Shown here: piece by piece, positions 9,450 through 18,326 of the stretch
How the letters are laid out: the number at the start of each line of letters is the position of its first letter
How positions within the stretch are numbered: the stretch's first letter is position 1
Origin: JAANXG01 sp034520625
GTDB lineage: Bacteria; Pseudomonadota; Gammaproteobacteria; Arenicellales; JAANXG01
DNA length: 64,000 nucleotides
Assembly (NCBI GenBank): GCA_034520625.1
Contig: JAXHNI010000005.1
Location: 1-64,000, forward strand
Direction of reading: 5' to 3'
Translations under genes and position numbers: made by a program
Notes under the pieces: generated by a model
What the model was told of the DNA's origin: nothing
Seen by the model: only the letters and a program-made list of their open reading frames with translations
Databases searched by the model: none

Positions 9450-9476
9450 AGCAGGCCTCCCGGCCGGGGTGGGGAA

Positions 9477-9507
9477 TTAAAAAAGCCCGGAGCATCTCCG
9501 GGCTTTT
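9477..9507 (-). terminator. Intrinsic terminator of rpmB-rpmG
   Basis: A 12-bp perfect stem (AAAAGCCCGGAG / CTCCGGGCTTTT) with a 3-nt loop, followed on the minus strand by a T-run. It sits 36 bp beyond the rpmG stop and before the DmdA-like gene on the same strand, separating the two units. The A-rich other side could also terminate plus-strand transcripts. Confidence 0.9.
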
Positions 9508-9542
9508 CTTCGGCATCCGGTTCGGAGGCGGGCCGTGGGGCG

Positions 9543-9701
9543 TTACTTGTTGATCCGTGCTTCCTTGTAGATCACGTGCTTGCGAACCACCGGGTCGTAT
9601 TTCTTGAACTCCAGCTTGTCCGGCGTGGTGCGCTTGTTCTTGGTCGTCGTATAGAAGTGCCCGGTTCCAGCCGAAGACACCATTTTGATCTTGTCTCGCA
9701 T
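9543..9701 (-). CDS. rpmG: 50S ribosomal protein L33
   Basis: A 52-residue ribosomal protein beginning MRDKIKMVSSAGTGHFYTTT and ending with the basic KHVIYKEARINK tail. This is the cysteine-free, zinc-independent form: the CxxC pairs of zinc-type L33 are absent. It follows rpmB by 20 bp, the usual rpmB-rpmG pair, and is closed by a strong terminator. Confidence 0.97.
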   Translation of the reverse strand: MRDKIKMVSSAGTGHFYTTTKNKRTTPDKLEFKKYDPVVRKHVIYKEARINK

Positions 9702-9721
9702 GGTCGAATCCTCTGATTGGG

Positions 9722-9958
9722 TCAGACTTTCACGCCGCGGGCGCGAATATCTTTCAACACCGCATCGATGCCGTTCTTGTCAATGATCCGAAGGCCTTTG
9801 TTCGACACGCGCAGGCGCACCCAGCGCTTTTCGCTTTCCACCCAGAACCTGCGGTAGTGCAGATTGGGGACGAAGCTGCGGCGGGTCTTGTTGTGGGCGT
9901 GGGAAACATTATTCCCCCGCGTCGTGCGTTTTCCGGTGATTTCACAGACTCTGGACAT
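9722..9958 (-). CDS. rpmB: 50S ribosomal protein L28
   Basis: A 78-residue ribosomal protein with the typical MSRVCEITGKRTTRGNNVSH start and NLHYRRFWVESEKRWVRLRV core. The ATG at 9958 gives the normal length; an ATG 24 bases upstream would add MPKFGKRA. It is a zinc-independent type, since only one of the possible zinc-ligand cysteines is present. Confidence 0.97.
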   Translation of the reverse strand: MSRVCEITGKRTTRGNNVSHAHNKTRRSFVPNLHYRRFWVESEKRWVRLRVSNKGLRIIDKNGIDAVLKDIRARGVKV

Positions 9959-10113
9959 GGCTCGTTTTCCAAATTTGGGCAAACTCGGGCTTCCCGCGCC
10001 TGCGGGAGCCGGGTTTATACCAAAATCGGCCCGGCAAAACCAGTCCCGGTGCGTACCGCGGCGCCGGGATCCAAACCCGCCGCTGTCATGCCCCCCGGAG
10101 CCGCTCCCGGATC

Positions 10114-10788
10114 TCAGAGCAGCCCGCGCTCGGTGAAGCTCACCACTTCGCCGTCTCCCACCACCAGGTGATCCAGAAGCCGGATGTCCACCATCGCCAG
10201 GGCCTCCTGCAGGCGGCGGGTCAGCGCGTTGTCCGCGGCGCTGGGCTCGGCCACGCCGGATGGGTGGTTATGGGCCACGATCACCGCGGCGGCGTTGTGC
10301 TTCAGGGCACAGCGGACCACCTCCCGGGGATGGACCGATGCCCCGTCGATGGTGCCCCGAAACAGCTCCTCGAAACGGATCACCCTGTGCTTGGTATCGA
10401 GGTACAGGCAGCAGAACAGCTCGTGGGGAAGGTCCTGCATCCTGCCCTGGAGGAAGGTCCTGGCGCGGTCCGGGGAGGTCAGGGCCTCGCCGCGCACCAG
10501 GCGTTGGGCCAGGCAGCGCTGGCCGATCTCGGCCGCCGCCTGCAGGGCGACGTACTTGGAATCCCCCATCCCTTTGCGCGCGCACAGCTCGTCCCGGGAC
10601 GCGCCCAGCATCTGCCGCAGGCCGCCGAACTCGACGAGCAGGTCACGGGCAATGTCGATGGCCGTGGCACCGCGCGTGCCGGTGCGCAGGAAAATCGCCA
10701 GCAGCTCGGCGTCCGACAGGGCGCCGGGCCCCCGGTGCAGCAGTTTTTCCCTCGGCCGCTCGGTATCCGGCCAGTCCTTGATCGTCAT
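10114..10788 (-). CDS. radC: RadC family JAB-domain protein
   Basis: A 224-residue RadC family protein. The N-terminal helix-hairpin-helix part (LLHRGPGALSDAELLAIFLRTG, residues about 15-37) is followed by a JAB1/MPN metalloprotease-like domain with the metal motif HNHPSGVAEPSAAD near residue 173. Despite the name, a direct repair role is not established. It is divergent from coaBC with about 95 bp between, the conserved gammaproteobacterial arrangement. Confidence 0.95.
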   Translation of the reverse strand: MTIKDWPDTERPREKLLHRGPGALSDAELLAIFLRTGTRGATAIDIARDLLVEFGGLRQMLGASRDELCARKGMGDSKYVALQAAAEIGQRCLAQRLVRGEALTSPDRARTFLQGRMQDLPHELFCCLYLDTKHRVIRFEELFRGTIDGASVHPREVVRCALKHNAAAVIVAHNHPSGVAEPSAADNALTRRLQEALAMVDIRLLDHLVVGDGEVVSFTERGLL

Positions 10789-10883
10789 GGTAAACCCTCC
10801 ATAGTCATGTCTGCGTGGTTCCCTCCACCGGTTCCGGAAGTGCTGATTCCGGACTCAACCGGCATGCTACACTCCCGCGGATT

Positions 10884-12110
10884 ATGCAGGATCTGGCCGA
10901 AAAACGCATCGTGGTCGGCGTAAGCGGCGGCATAGCCGCCTACAAGACGCCGGAGCTGATCCGGCGCCTGAAGGAAGCCGGCGCCGAGGTGCGAGTGGTC
11001 ATGACCGCGAACAGCAAGCGTTTCGTCGGACCGCTCACCTTTCAGGCGGTGAGCGGCCAGCCCGTCCACGACAAGTGGCTCGACGCGGACAGCGAGTCCG
11101 GCATGGGCCACATCGATCTCGCCCGCTGGGCCGACATGGTGGTGATCGCCCCGGCCACGGCCGCCATCATCGCCAGGCTGGCCCACGGCATGGCCGATGA
11201 CCTTCTGACCACACTGTGCATCACCACCGGCGCCAAGCTGGGGGTGGCGCCGGCCATGAACCAGCAGATGTGGGCGGCGCCCGCCACCCAAGCCAACGTG
11301 CGAATCCTCGAGGACCGGGGCGTTGCCATACTGGGGCCCGGGGAAGGCGACCAGGCCTGCGGCGAGACCGGCCCCGGACGCATGCTGGAGCCCACAGATC
11401 TGCTGAGGGAGATCCATACCCTGTTCGGTCCCGGGATACTGGCCGGAGAAAGGGTGGTGATCACCGCGGGCCCGACCTGGGAAGCGATCGATCCGGTGCG
11501 CGGTATCACCAACCACAGCTCCGGCAGGATGGGCTACGCTGTGGCCCGGGCCGCTGCCATGGCCGGCGCGCGGGTGACACTGATCACGGGGCCGACCACC
11601 CTCCCGGCGCCGCCGGGGGTCGACACCGTGCCGGCGATGTCCGCGCAGGAAATGCACGAAGCGGCGCTGTCCGCCAGCCGCGGCGCGGCGGTGTTCATCG
11701 GCGTCGCGGCGGTCGCCGACTACCGGCCCGAGCGCGCGGCGGCGCAGAAGATCAAGAAAACCGACGAACGCATGCAGATCAACCTGGTCCGGAATCCGGA
11801 TATTCTCGCGGACGTGGCAGCTTTACCGGACCGGCCGTTCACCGTGGGGTTCGCCGCCGAAACCGAAAACCTGGAGCAGCATGCCCGGGAGAAACTGCTC
11901 AGGAAGAACGTCGACCTCATCGCCGCCAACGACGTGGGCGGCGAGACGGGCTTCGGCAGCGAGGACAACGACCTGGTCCTCATCGACCGCGAGGGCGTGC
12001 ACCGCCTGGGCCGGGCATCCAAGGCCGACCTCGCCCACCGGCTCGTCCTGCACATCGCCGAAAGGATTTCGGGCCGGCACCCGGAGCGCGCAGCCCGGCC
12101 CGCCGATTGA
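10884..12110 (+). CDS. coaBC: Bifunctional phosphopantothenoylcysteine decarboxylase / phosphopantothenate-cysteine ligase
   Basis: Performs two steps of coenzyme A synthesis: CTP-dependent joining of cysteine to 4'-phosphopantothenate (CoaB, C-terminal) and decarboxylation of the product (CoaC, N-terminal flavoprotein). The CoaC half shows VGVSGGIAAYKTPELIRRLK, HIDLARWADMVVIAPATA with the active-site histidine near 73, and the ACGETGPGRM loop near 155. The CoaB half begins at GPTWEAIDPVRGITNHSSGRMG near 200 and has the KIKKTDE lysines near 290. The ATG at 10884 is chosen because the 23 residues upstream look non-coding. dut follows by 19 bp. Confidence 0.97.
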   Translation: MQDLAEKRIVVGVSGGIAAYKTPELIRRLKEAGAEVRVVMTANSKRFVGPLTFQAVSGQPVHDKWLDADSESGMGHIDLARWADMVVIAPATAAIIARLAHGMADDLLTTLCITTGAKLGVAPAMNQQMWAAPATQANVRILEDRGVAILGPGEGDQACGETGPGRMLEPTDLLREIHTLFGPGILAGERVVITAGPTWEAIDPVRGITNHSSGRMGYAVARAAAMAGARVTLITGPTTLPAPPGVDTVPAMSAQEMHEAALSASRGAAVFIGVAAVADYRPERAAAQKIKKTDERMQINLVRNPDILADVAALPDRPFTVGFAAETENLEQHAREKLLRKNVDLIAANDVGGETGFGSEDNDLVLIDREGVHRLGRASKADLAHRLVLHIAERISGRHPERAARPAD

Positions 12111-12129
12111 CCGCCGGACTCGCGAATCC

Positions 12130-12585
12130 ATGCACCCGGTACAGATCAAGGTCCTCGACAAACGCATCGGCAGGGAATTTCCCATGCCGGAGTACGCGAC
12201 GGACGGCGCCGCTGGCGTCGACCTGCGCGCCTGCCTGGACGAATTCCTCGACGTTGCGTCCGGACAAACCCACCTCATCCCCTCGGGCATCGCCGTGCAC
12301 ATGGCCGATCCCGGGTTGGCGGCGGTGGTCCTGCCCCGCTCCGGCCTCGGCCACAAGAAAGGCATCGTGCTCGGCAACCTGGTGGGGCTGATCGATTCCG
12401 ACTACCAGGGCCAGATAATGATCTCCATCTGGAACCGCGGCAACGAAACGGTAACGGTGGAACCCGGCGACCGGATCGCCCAGATGGTGTTCGTACCAGT
12501 CAAAAGGGTCCAATTCGAAGTCGTCGAAGACTTCCAGCCCAGCGCCCGGGGAGAGGGCGGTTTCGGGCATACCGGCACAGATTGA
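12130..12585 (+). CDS. dut: Deoxyuridine 5'-triphosphate nucleotidohydrolase (dUTPase)
   Basis: Hydrolyses dUTP to dUMP and pyrophosphate, keeping uracil out of DNA and providing dUMP for thymidylate. The 151 residues form the trimeric dUTPase fold with motif 1 ATDGAAGVDLRA (about 18-29), motif 2 PRSGLGHKKGI near 73, motif 3 GLIDSDYQGQI near 90, motif 4 GDRIAQMVF near 117 and the C-terminal motif 5 RGEGGFGHTG. It lies directly downstream of coaBC as in many gammaproteobacteria. Confidence 0.97.
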   Translation: MHPVQIKVLDKRIGREFPMPEYATDGAAGVDLRACLDEFLDVASGQTHLIPSGIAVHMADPGLAAVVLPRSGLGHKKGIVLGNLVGLIDSDYQGQIMISIWNRGNETVTVEPGDRIAQMVFVPVKRVQFEVVEDFQPSARGEGGFGHTGTD

Positions 12586-12619
12586 GCCGGGCTTCCGGGC
12601 ATACATCAATACAATGGCC

Positions 12620-13885
12620 TCAGAGCGCCGGCAGCGCGATGTCCGGCCACCAGAAGACCATCGCAATGCCGAGCAGAGCGGTCATCCCGAACACCATCGC
12701 AACGTCCCTGAAGACCCGGCGCGTACCAAACGCGGCAGTGATGCCGGCCTTGAACATCAAATTGGCAAGGGAAGCCACCAGCACCACCCGCCAGGCATCG
12801 TCGGCGCTCATGCGACCGGAGTGAAACAGGTCAGCAACCGACAGGGTCATGGCATCGACATCCGTCAGGCCGGAGACCAGGGCGACCACGTACACCGCAT
12901 CGAGGCCAAACCGGGCATTGACGAATGCCACCGCCAGAAGCACCACGGCAAACAGGGCGCCGAACATGATCGCCGTCTTCACTTCGGCGGGATTCCGATG
13001 CTCGGTTTCCGCCGCTTCACCCTCTTCTGATCCGCGGCGGATCAGGACAATTCCGCAAACGGTCATGAACAGCCCCAGGAGCAGGAATGGCGGCACGGCG
13101 TAACGGAGCAGTCCAGGCCCGATGACCGCGATTTCCAGCAGTATGCGAATGTTCACCACCGCCGATGCCACCACGATCACCACGGAGAAGGCCTGGGGCG
13201 GAACCTTCAGGCTCCTGCTTTGCCGGGCGTGGCTGACCGTGGTAGCGGTACTGGAAATCATCCCGCCCAGCAATCCGCCGACCCACGCGCCCTTGCGGGC
13301 CGTCATCGCCCGATAAATGACGTAGGAAACCAGATTCATGCCGACGATGAGGGTTACCATCAGCCAGATCTTGAACGGATTAAGCACGGCGTAGGGACCG
13401 TATGCCTGATTGGGCAGAATCGGCAGCAATACCAGCGCAATCAGCACGAATTGTATGATGGCGCGGAACTCATCGGCGCCGATCCGCCGCGCGAACGCGT
13501 GCATCGGGTCTTTCCAATGAAGCAGTGCCGCGGTCACCCCGGTCACGACTATCGCGGCCTCGGTATGACCGTGCATCAGAATCACGCCCACCAGAAACAT
13601 GATCAACGCCGCCACCTCGGTGGTGATGCCGTGGTGTTCCGCGTCGTCGTCGCCGCGCTTCAGCCGGTTGCCCAGCCAGAGCATCGCGGCCACCGCCAGC
13701 AAACCCGCGGCGGGGAGCCACAGGCTGCCGGGCGGCGCAGCGAACGCGCAAAGGCTCCCCAGCAGGGTTATGAGCGTGAAGGTGCGTATCCCCGCCGGGC
13801 GCTCGCTTTGCCATTCACGTTGCAGGCCCACCAGCAGGCCGAGTCCCACGGCAATGACCAGGTCTTGCAGTAATCCAAGCTCCAT
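12620..13885 (-). CDS. MgtC/SapB family membrane protein with DUF4010 domain
   Basis: A polytopic inner-membrane protein of 421 residues. The N-terminal MgtC-like region begins with LVIAVGLGLLVGLQREWQ, where the arginine and glutamate are conserved in the family, followed by four hydrophobic helices. From about residue 185 the DUF4010 part adds further helices (LGGMISSTATTVSHARQ, VVALVSGLTDVDAMTLSVADL). The family function is unsettled; MgtC domains have been tied to survival in low magnesium and ATP homeostasis. It converges with dut and is divergent from gltA. Confidence 0.82.
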   Translation of the reverse strand: MELGLLQDLVIAVGLGLLVGLQREWQSERPAGIRTFTLITLLGSLCAFAAPPGSLWLPAAGLLAVAAMLWLGNRLKRGDDDAEHHGITTEVAALIMFLVGVILMHGHTEAAIVVTGVTAALLHWKDPMHAFARRIGADEFRAIIQFVLIALVLLPILPNQAYGPYAVLNPFKIWLMVTLIVGMNLVSYVIYRAMTARKGAWVGGLLGGMISSTATTVSHARQSRSLKVPPQAFSVVIVVASAVVNIRILLEIAVIGPGLLRYAVPPFLLLGLFMTVCGIVLIRRGSEEGEAAETEHRNPAEVKTAIMFGALFAVVLLAVAFVNARFGLDAVYVVALVSGLTDVDAMTLSVADLFHSGRMSADDAWRVVLVASLANLMFKAGITAAFGTRRVFRDVAMVFGMTALLGIAMVFWWPDIALPAL

Positions 13886-13966
13886 GCGCCCGATAATACA
13901 GGCGTCACGGGCCGAAACCCACGCCGATCACATCCCGGCCGCGCCGCGGACACGGATCAGGTGTTT

Positions 13967-13975
13967 TGATACAAT
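13967..13975 (+). promoter_or_regulatory. Possible extended -10 promoter for gltA
   Basis: TGATACAAT matches an extended -10 element (TGn plus TACAAT), about 122 bases before the gltA start in the region divergent from the DUF4010 gene. No clear -35 is present, as allowed for extended -10 promoters. A second weak -10 (TATAAC) lies at 14064-14069. Confidence 0.35.
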
Positions 13976-14097
13976 CGACGGACTTTCTCCCAATTTCTCA
14001 CGCCGGGTGTGCGTTGTCTGCGCACCGGGCGCAGGCGTCCCACGCCGGGCAACATTAAACCATTATAACCAGCCAGTGCGGCAGACGAGGAACCCCC

Positions 14098-15387
14098 ATG
14101 CCTGACACGCTCACGGTCACCGACAATCGTACCGGGAAAAGTTACGAGCTCGACATCCAGGACAACACCGTCCGGGCCGGCGAGTTCCGCAATATCAAGG
14201 TCAACGACGACGACTTCGGCTTGATGACCTATGATCCCGGTTACACCAATACCGCCGCCTGCCGGAGCGCGATCACCGAGCTGGACGGCGAAGCGGGCAT
14301 ACTGCGCTACCGGGGCTACCCCATCGAACAGCTGGCGGAACGCAGCACCTTCCTCGAAGTTGCCTACCTGCTGGTGAACGGAGAGTTGCCCACCAAGCCG
14401 CAGCTCAAGAGCTGGATCAACAACATCACCCTGCACACGATGCTGCACGAGAAGACCAAGAAATTCATGGAAGGATTCCACTACGACGCGCATCCCATGG
14501 GCATGCTGGTGAGTACAGTGGGCGCCCTGTCCACGTTCTACCCGGATTCCAGGGACATCGCCAACCGGGAGAACCGGCTGCTTCAGGTCTATCGCCTGAT
14601 TGCGAAAATGCCCACCATCGCCTCCTACGCCTATCGACACGCCAAGGGATTGCCGTACGTCTACCCGGACAATGCGCTGAGCTACACCGGCAATTTCCTG
14701 AACATGATGTACCGGATGGCGGAAGCCCGCTACAAACCCGATCCGGTGCTGGAGCAGGCGCTGGACGTCCTGTTCATCCTCCACGCCGATCACGAGCAGA
14801 ACTGCAGCACCAGCGTCATGCGCAATATCGGCAGCTCGAAGGCCGACCCCTACGTGGCGTGCGCCGGCGCGGCGGCCGCGCTGTACGGGCCGCTGCACGG
14901 CGGCGCGAACGAAGCAGTCCTGAGGATGCTGAACGAAATCGGTTCGGTAAAGAACGTCCCCGACTACATCAAGCGCGTCAAGCAGGGCGAGGTCCGGCTG
15001 ATGGGCTTCGGCCACCGGGTGTACAAGAGCTACGACCCCCGCGCCAGGATCATCAAGGACACGGCCCACCAGGTATTCGAAGCCACCGGCAAGAATCCCC
15101 TGATCGATGTGGCACTGGAGCTGGAGCGCATCGCACTGGAGGACGACTATTTCGTGGAGCGCAAGCTGTACCCCAATGTCGATTTCTACTCCGGGCTCAT
15201 CTACGAGGCCATGGAGTTCCCCACCAGCGTGTTCACGGTCCTGTTCGCGATCCCGCGAACCGCCGGCTGGGTGGCGCAGTGGTTCGAGTCCATCGAGGAC
15301 CCCGAGCTGCGCATCGCGCGGCCCCGGCAGCTCTACACCGGGAGCGCCAGGCGGGATTTTCTGCCCGTCGAGGAGCGGTCGTCGTGA
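14098..15387 (+). CDS. gltA: Citrate synthase
   Basis: Condenses acetyl-CoA and oxaloacetate to citrate at the entry of the TCA cycle. The 429-residue length and the N-terminal small beta domain (MPDTLTVTDNRTGKSYELDI) mark the large hexameric type of Gram-negative bacteria. Active-site regions visible are GPLHGGANEAVLRML near 265 (histidine), MGFGHRVYKSYDPRA near 302 (histidine and arginine), and NVDFYSGLIYEAM near 360 (aspartate). The SD-like GACGAGGAA lies just before the ATG. sucA follows 110 bp downstream, but sdhCDAB is not between them as in Escherichia coli. Confidence 0.98.
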   Translation: MPDTLTVTDNRTGKSYELDIQDNTVRAGEFRNIKVNDDDFGLMTYDPGYTNTAACRSAITELDGEAGILRYRGYPIEQLAERSTFLEVAYLLVNGELPTKPQLKSWINNITLHTMLHEKTKKFMEGFHYDAHPMGMLVSTVGALSTFYPDSRDIANRENRLLQVYRLIAKMPTIASYAYRHAKGLPYVYPDNALSYTGNFLNMMYRMAEARYKPDPVLEQALDVLFILHADHEQNCSTSVMRNIGSSKADPYVACAGAAAALYGPLHGGANEAVLRMLNEIGSVKNVPDYIKRVKQGEVRLMGFGHRVYKSYDPRARIIKDTAHQVFEATGKNPLIDVALELERIALEDDYFVERKLYPNVDFYSGLIYEAMEFPTSVFTVLFAIPRTAGWVAQWFESIEDPELRIARPRQLYTGSARRDFLPVEERSS

Positions 15388-15412
15388 CCCCTCGCGCCGC
15401 CGGCCGACCGGC

Positions 15413-15442
15413 ATGACGGGACGGCCGGTCATTGTTTATAAT
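15413..15442 (+). promoter_or_regulatory. Probable sigma-70 promoter of sucA
   Basis: A perfect -10 TATAAT at 15437-15442 is preceded at 18 bp by ATGACG (15413-15418), which keeps the central TGAC of the -35 consensus. It lies in the 110-bp gltA-sucA gap, about 55 bases before the sucA start. Confidence 0.55.
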
Positions 15443-15497
15443 GCGAAACGGGCCCGCCGGGTCTTGAATTCGAATTGAACACGGACAACGATATCCA

Positions 15498-18323
15498 ATG
15501 ATCGGCCCTCCAAAATTCGTATCGGAGTCGGTAATCGACTCCCCCCTGAGCGGAGGGAATGCCGCTTACCTGGAACAGCTCTACCAGACCTTCCTCGAGG
15601 ACCCCGACTCCGTCGACCAGCAGTGGCGCGACTATTTCTCTGGCCTGGGGCGGCGGAGCGAGCCGGAGCCGGCTGCCGCCGGGTCAGCCGGGGAAGCGGC
15701 CTACTCGGAGCGGGAAGCGAGCAAGCAATCCTCGATCCTGCGCCTGATCAACGCCTACCGCATGCGGGGCCACCAGGAGGCGAAGATCGATCCCCTGGGC
15801 ATGCTCGCGCAGCCATCGGTACCGGACCTGGACCCGGACTTCCACGGACTGACGGCGGAAGACATGAACCAGGTTTTCGACAGCAGCTCTCTGTCGGCCC
15901 CGAAACGGATGACCCTGCGCGAAATACTGACCCTGCTCCGGGAGACCTATTGCCGCAGCATCGGCTCCGAGTACATGCACATCACCAACATCGAGGAACG
16001 CTGGTGGCTGCAGAGCAGGCTGGAGCCGAATCACGGGCGCCCGGATTTCGACCATGAAAAGAAAAAGGAGATTCTCTGGTACGTATCCGCCGCGGAAGGC
16101 ATCGAGAAGTATCTTCACAAGAAATACGTGGGCCAGAAGCGCTTCTCCCTGGAAGGCGGCGAGAGCTTGATTCCACTGCTCCACGAGCTGAATCATCGCG
16201 CCGGCGCCAACGGCTTCAAGGAAATCGTGATCGGCATGGCCCACCGCGGCCGGCTGAACGTGCTGGTGAATATTCTGGGCAAATCCCCCGCCGACCTGTT
16301 CTCGGAGTTCGAAGGCAAGCACGAGACGGAGGGCTCCGGGGACGTCAAGTACCACCAGGGTTTTTCGTCGGATATCCAGACCGAGGGCGGGCCGGTCCAT
16401 CTCGCGCTGGCCTTCAACCCGTCGCACCTGGAAATCGTCTCCCCGGTGGTGGAGGGCTCGGTCAAGGCGCGCCAGCTCCGGCGCGGCGATCGGCACGGTG
16501 ACAATACCGTCCTGCCCATCGTGATACACGGCGATGCGTCCATCGCCGGACAGGGCGTGGTCATGGAAACCATCAACCTATCCAAGACCCGGGGCTACGG
16601 CACCGGCGGCACCGTCCATATCGTGGTGAACAACCAGATCGGCTTCACCACCAGCAATCCTCTGGACGCCCGGTCCACGTTGTACTGCACCGAGATCGCC
16701 AAGATGGTACAGGCACCGGTCTTCCACGTGAACGCGGATGACCCGGAAGCCGTGGTATTCATCACCCAGCTGGCGCTGGACTACCGGCTCAGGTTCAACA
16801 AGGACGTGATGATCGATCTGATCTGCTATCGGCGGCACGGGCACAACGAGGCGGACGAGCCCCGCGTGACCCAGCCGCTGATGTACCAGAGGATCAGCGA
16901 GTTGCAGACCACCCGGGAGCTGTATGTCCGATCGTTGGTGGAAGAAGGCGTCATCAATGAGAATGACGCCGACCGGCTCGTCGAGGAGTACCGTGATGCG
17001 ATGGACCGCGCCGAAGTCGTGGCGGAGCACCTAGTCGACAACGGCGACGACGAATACCTGGTGGACTGGACGCCGTACCTGGGCGGCAGTTGGGACGAGG
17101 AAATCGAGACCGCGGTCCCGGCGGAGCAGCTGCACGACCTCGGCGAGCGCCTGATCAAGCTGCCCGACGGCTTCGAGACCCACCCCCGGGTCACCAAGAT
17201 CCTCGAAGACCGGCGCAAGATGAACGAAGGCGAGATTCCGCTGGACTGGGGCATGGCGGAGAACCTCGCCTATGCATCCCTCGTCCACGACGGCCATTCC
17301 ATACGCCTGTCCGGCCAGGACTCCGCGCGCGGCACGTTCTTTCATCGGCATGCCGCTGTACACAACCAGAAGACCGGCGAGGTCTATCTCCCTCTACGCA
17401 ACCTGTTCAAGGGACAGCCGCGGTTCCTGGTGATCAATTCCATACTGTCCGAGGAGGCCGTGCTCGCCTTCGAGTACGGCTATGCCACCGCGGAGCCGCG
17501 CACGCTGGTGATCTGGGAAGCGCAATTCGGCGACTTCATGAACGGCGCCCAGGTTGTCATCGACCAGTTCATTTCCAGCGGCGCCGCAAAATGGGGCCGC
17601 TTGTGCGGACTGACCCTGTTTCTGCCCCACGGCTACGAGGGCCAGGGCCCGGAGCATTCCTCGGCGCGCCTGGAACGGTTTATGCAGCTGTGTGCGGAGT
17701 ACAACCAGCAGGTCTGCGTGCCCACCACCCCCGCCCAGTTCTTCCATATGATCCGCCGGCAGGCGCTGCGGCGCTTTCGCCGTCCCCTGATCGTCATGAC
17801 ACCCAAGAGCCTGCTGCGCCACAAACTGTCCACCTCGAAGCTCGAGGAATTGGTGAACGGCCGGTTCGAGACCCTGCTGCCCGAGATTGATCCCCATGAC
17901 GAGGAGCGGATCAGCCGCGTCGTTTTATGCAGCGGCAAGGTGTATTTCGATCTGCTGGAAGCGCGCCGCAAGAACGAGAAATCGGACACGGCCATAATAC
18001 GCATCGAGCAGCTCTATCCCTTCCCCCGGGAACGACTGACTGACCAGCTGCAGCGCTATCCGAACGCGGGTACCGCCGTATGGTGCCAGGAAGAGCCCCG
18101 CAACCAGGGCGCCTGGTACCAGATCACCCATCACCTCCGGGCCTGTGTCGGGGACGACCGGCGGTTGTCCTATGCGGGACGCCCCGCCTCGTCGTCACCG
18201 GCCGTGGGCAGCCTCGCTATGCACAATCAGCAGCAGAAAGAACTGGTCGCGAACGCCCTCGACCTGCCGTCCGACGGTCAACCGGCCGATCAGAAGAAAC
18301 AAGCGAAAGCGAAAAGGAAATAA
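15498..18323 (+). CDS. sucA: 2-oxoglutarate dehydrogenase E1 component
   Basis: The thiamine-diphosphate E1 enzyme that decarboxylates 2-oxoglutarate and transfers the succinyl group to the lipoyl arm of SucB. At 941 residues it matches the family. Visible are the N-terminal SucB-binding segment GGNAAYLEQLYQTFLEDPDSV (about 16-36 shown in part), GMAHRGRLNVLVN near 248, the ThDP/magnesium-binding GDASIAGQGVV near 345 and HNEADEPRVTQPLMY near 450, and the transketolase-like pyrimidine domain with GYATAEPRTLVIWEAQFGDF near 660. It ends 3 bp before sucB. Confidence 0.98.
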   Translation: MIGPPKFVSESVIDSPLSGGNAAYLEQLYQTFLEDPDSVDQQWRDYFSGLGRRSEPEPAAAGSAGEAAYSEREASKQSSILRLINAYRMRGHQEAKIDPLGMLAQPSVPDLDPDFHGLTAEDMNQVFDSSSLSAPKRMTLREILTLLRETYCRSIGSEYMHITNIEERWWLQSRLEPNHGRPDFDHEKKKEILWYVSAAEGIEKYLHKKYVGQKRFSLEGGESLIPLLHELNHRAGANGFKEIVIGMAHRGRLNVLVNILGKSPADLFSEFEGKHETEGSGDVKYHQGFSSDIQTEGGPVHLALAFNPSHLEIVSPVVEGSVKARQLRRGDRHGDNTVLPIVIHGDASIAGQGVVMETINLSKTRGYGTGGTVHIVVNNQIGFTTSNPLDARSTLYCTEIAKMVQAPVFHVNADDPEAVVFITQLALDYRLRFNKDVMIDLICYRRHGHNEADEPRVTQPLMYQRISELQTTRELYVRSLVEEGVINENDADRLVEEYRDAMDRAEVVAEHLVDNGDDEYLVDWTPYLGGSWDEEIETAVPAEQLHDLGERLIKLPDGFETHPRVTKILEDRRKMNEGEIPLDWGMAENLAYASLVHDGHSIRLSGQDSARGTFFHRHAAVHNQKTGEVYLPLRNLFKGQPRFLVINSILSEEAVLAFEYGYATAEPRTLVIWEAQFGDFMNGAQVVIDQFISSGAAKWGRLCGLTLFLPHGYEGQGPEHSSARLERFMQLCAEYNQQVCVPTTPAQFFHMIRRQALRRFRRPLIVMTPKSLLRHKLSTSKLEELVNGRFETLLPEIDPHDEERISRVVLCSGKVYFDLLEARRKNEKSDTAIIRIEQLYPFPRERLTDQLQRYPNAGTAVWCQEEPRNQGAWYQITHHLRACVGDDRRLSYAGRPASSSPAVGSLAMHNQQQKELVANALDLPSDGQPADQKKQAKAKRK

Positions 18324-18326
18324 TCC

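Noticed and set aside
13957..15432. 491-codon frame antisense to gltA
   Set aside because: Citrate synthase on the plus strand is unequivocal; the antisense translation has no family features.
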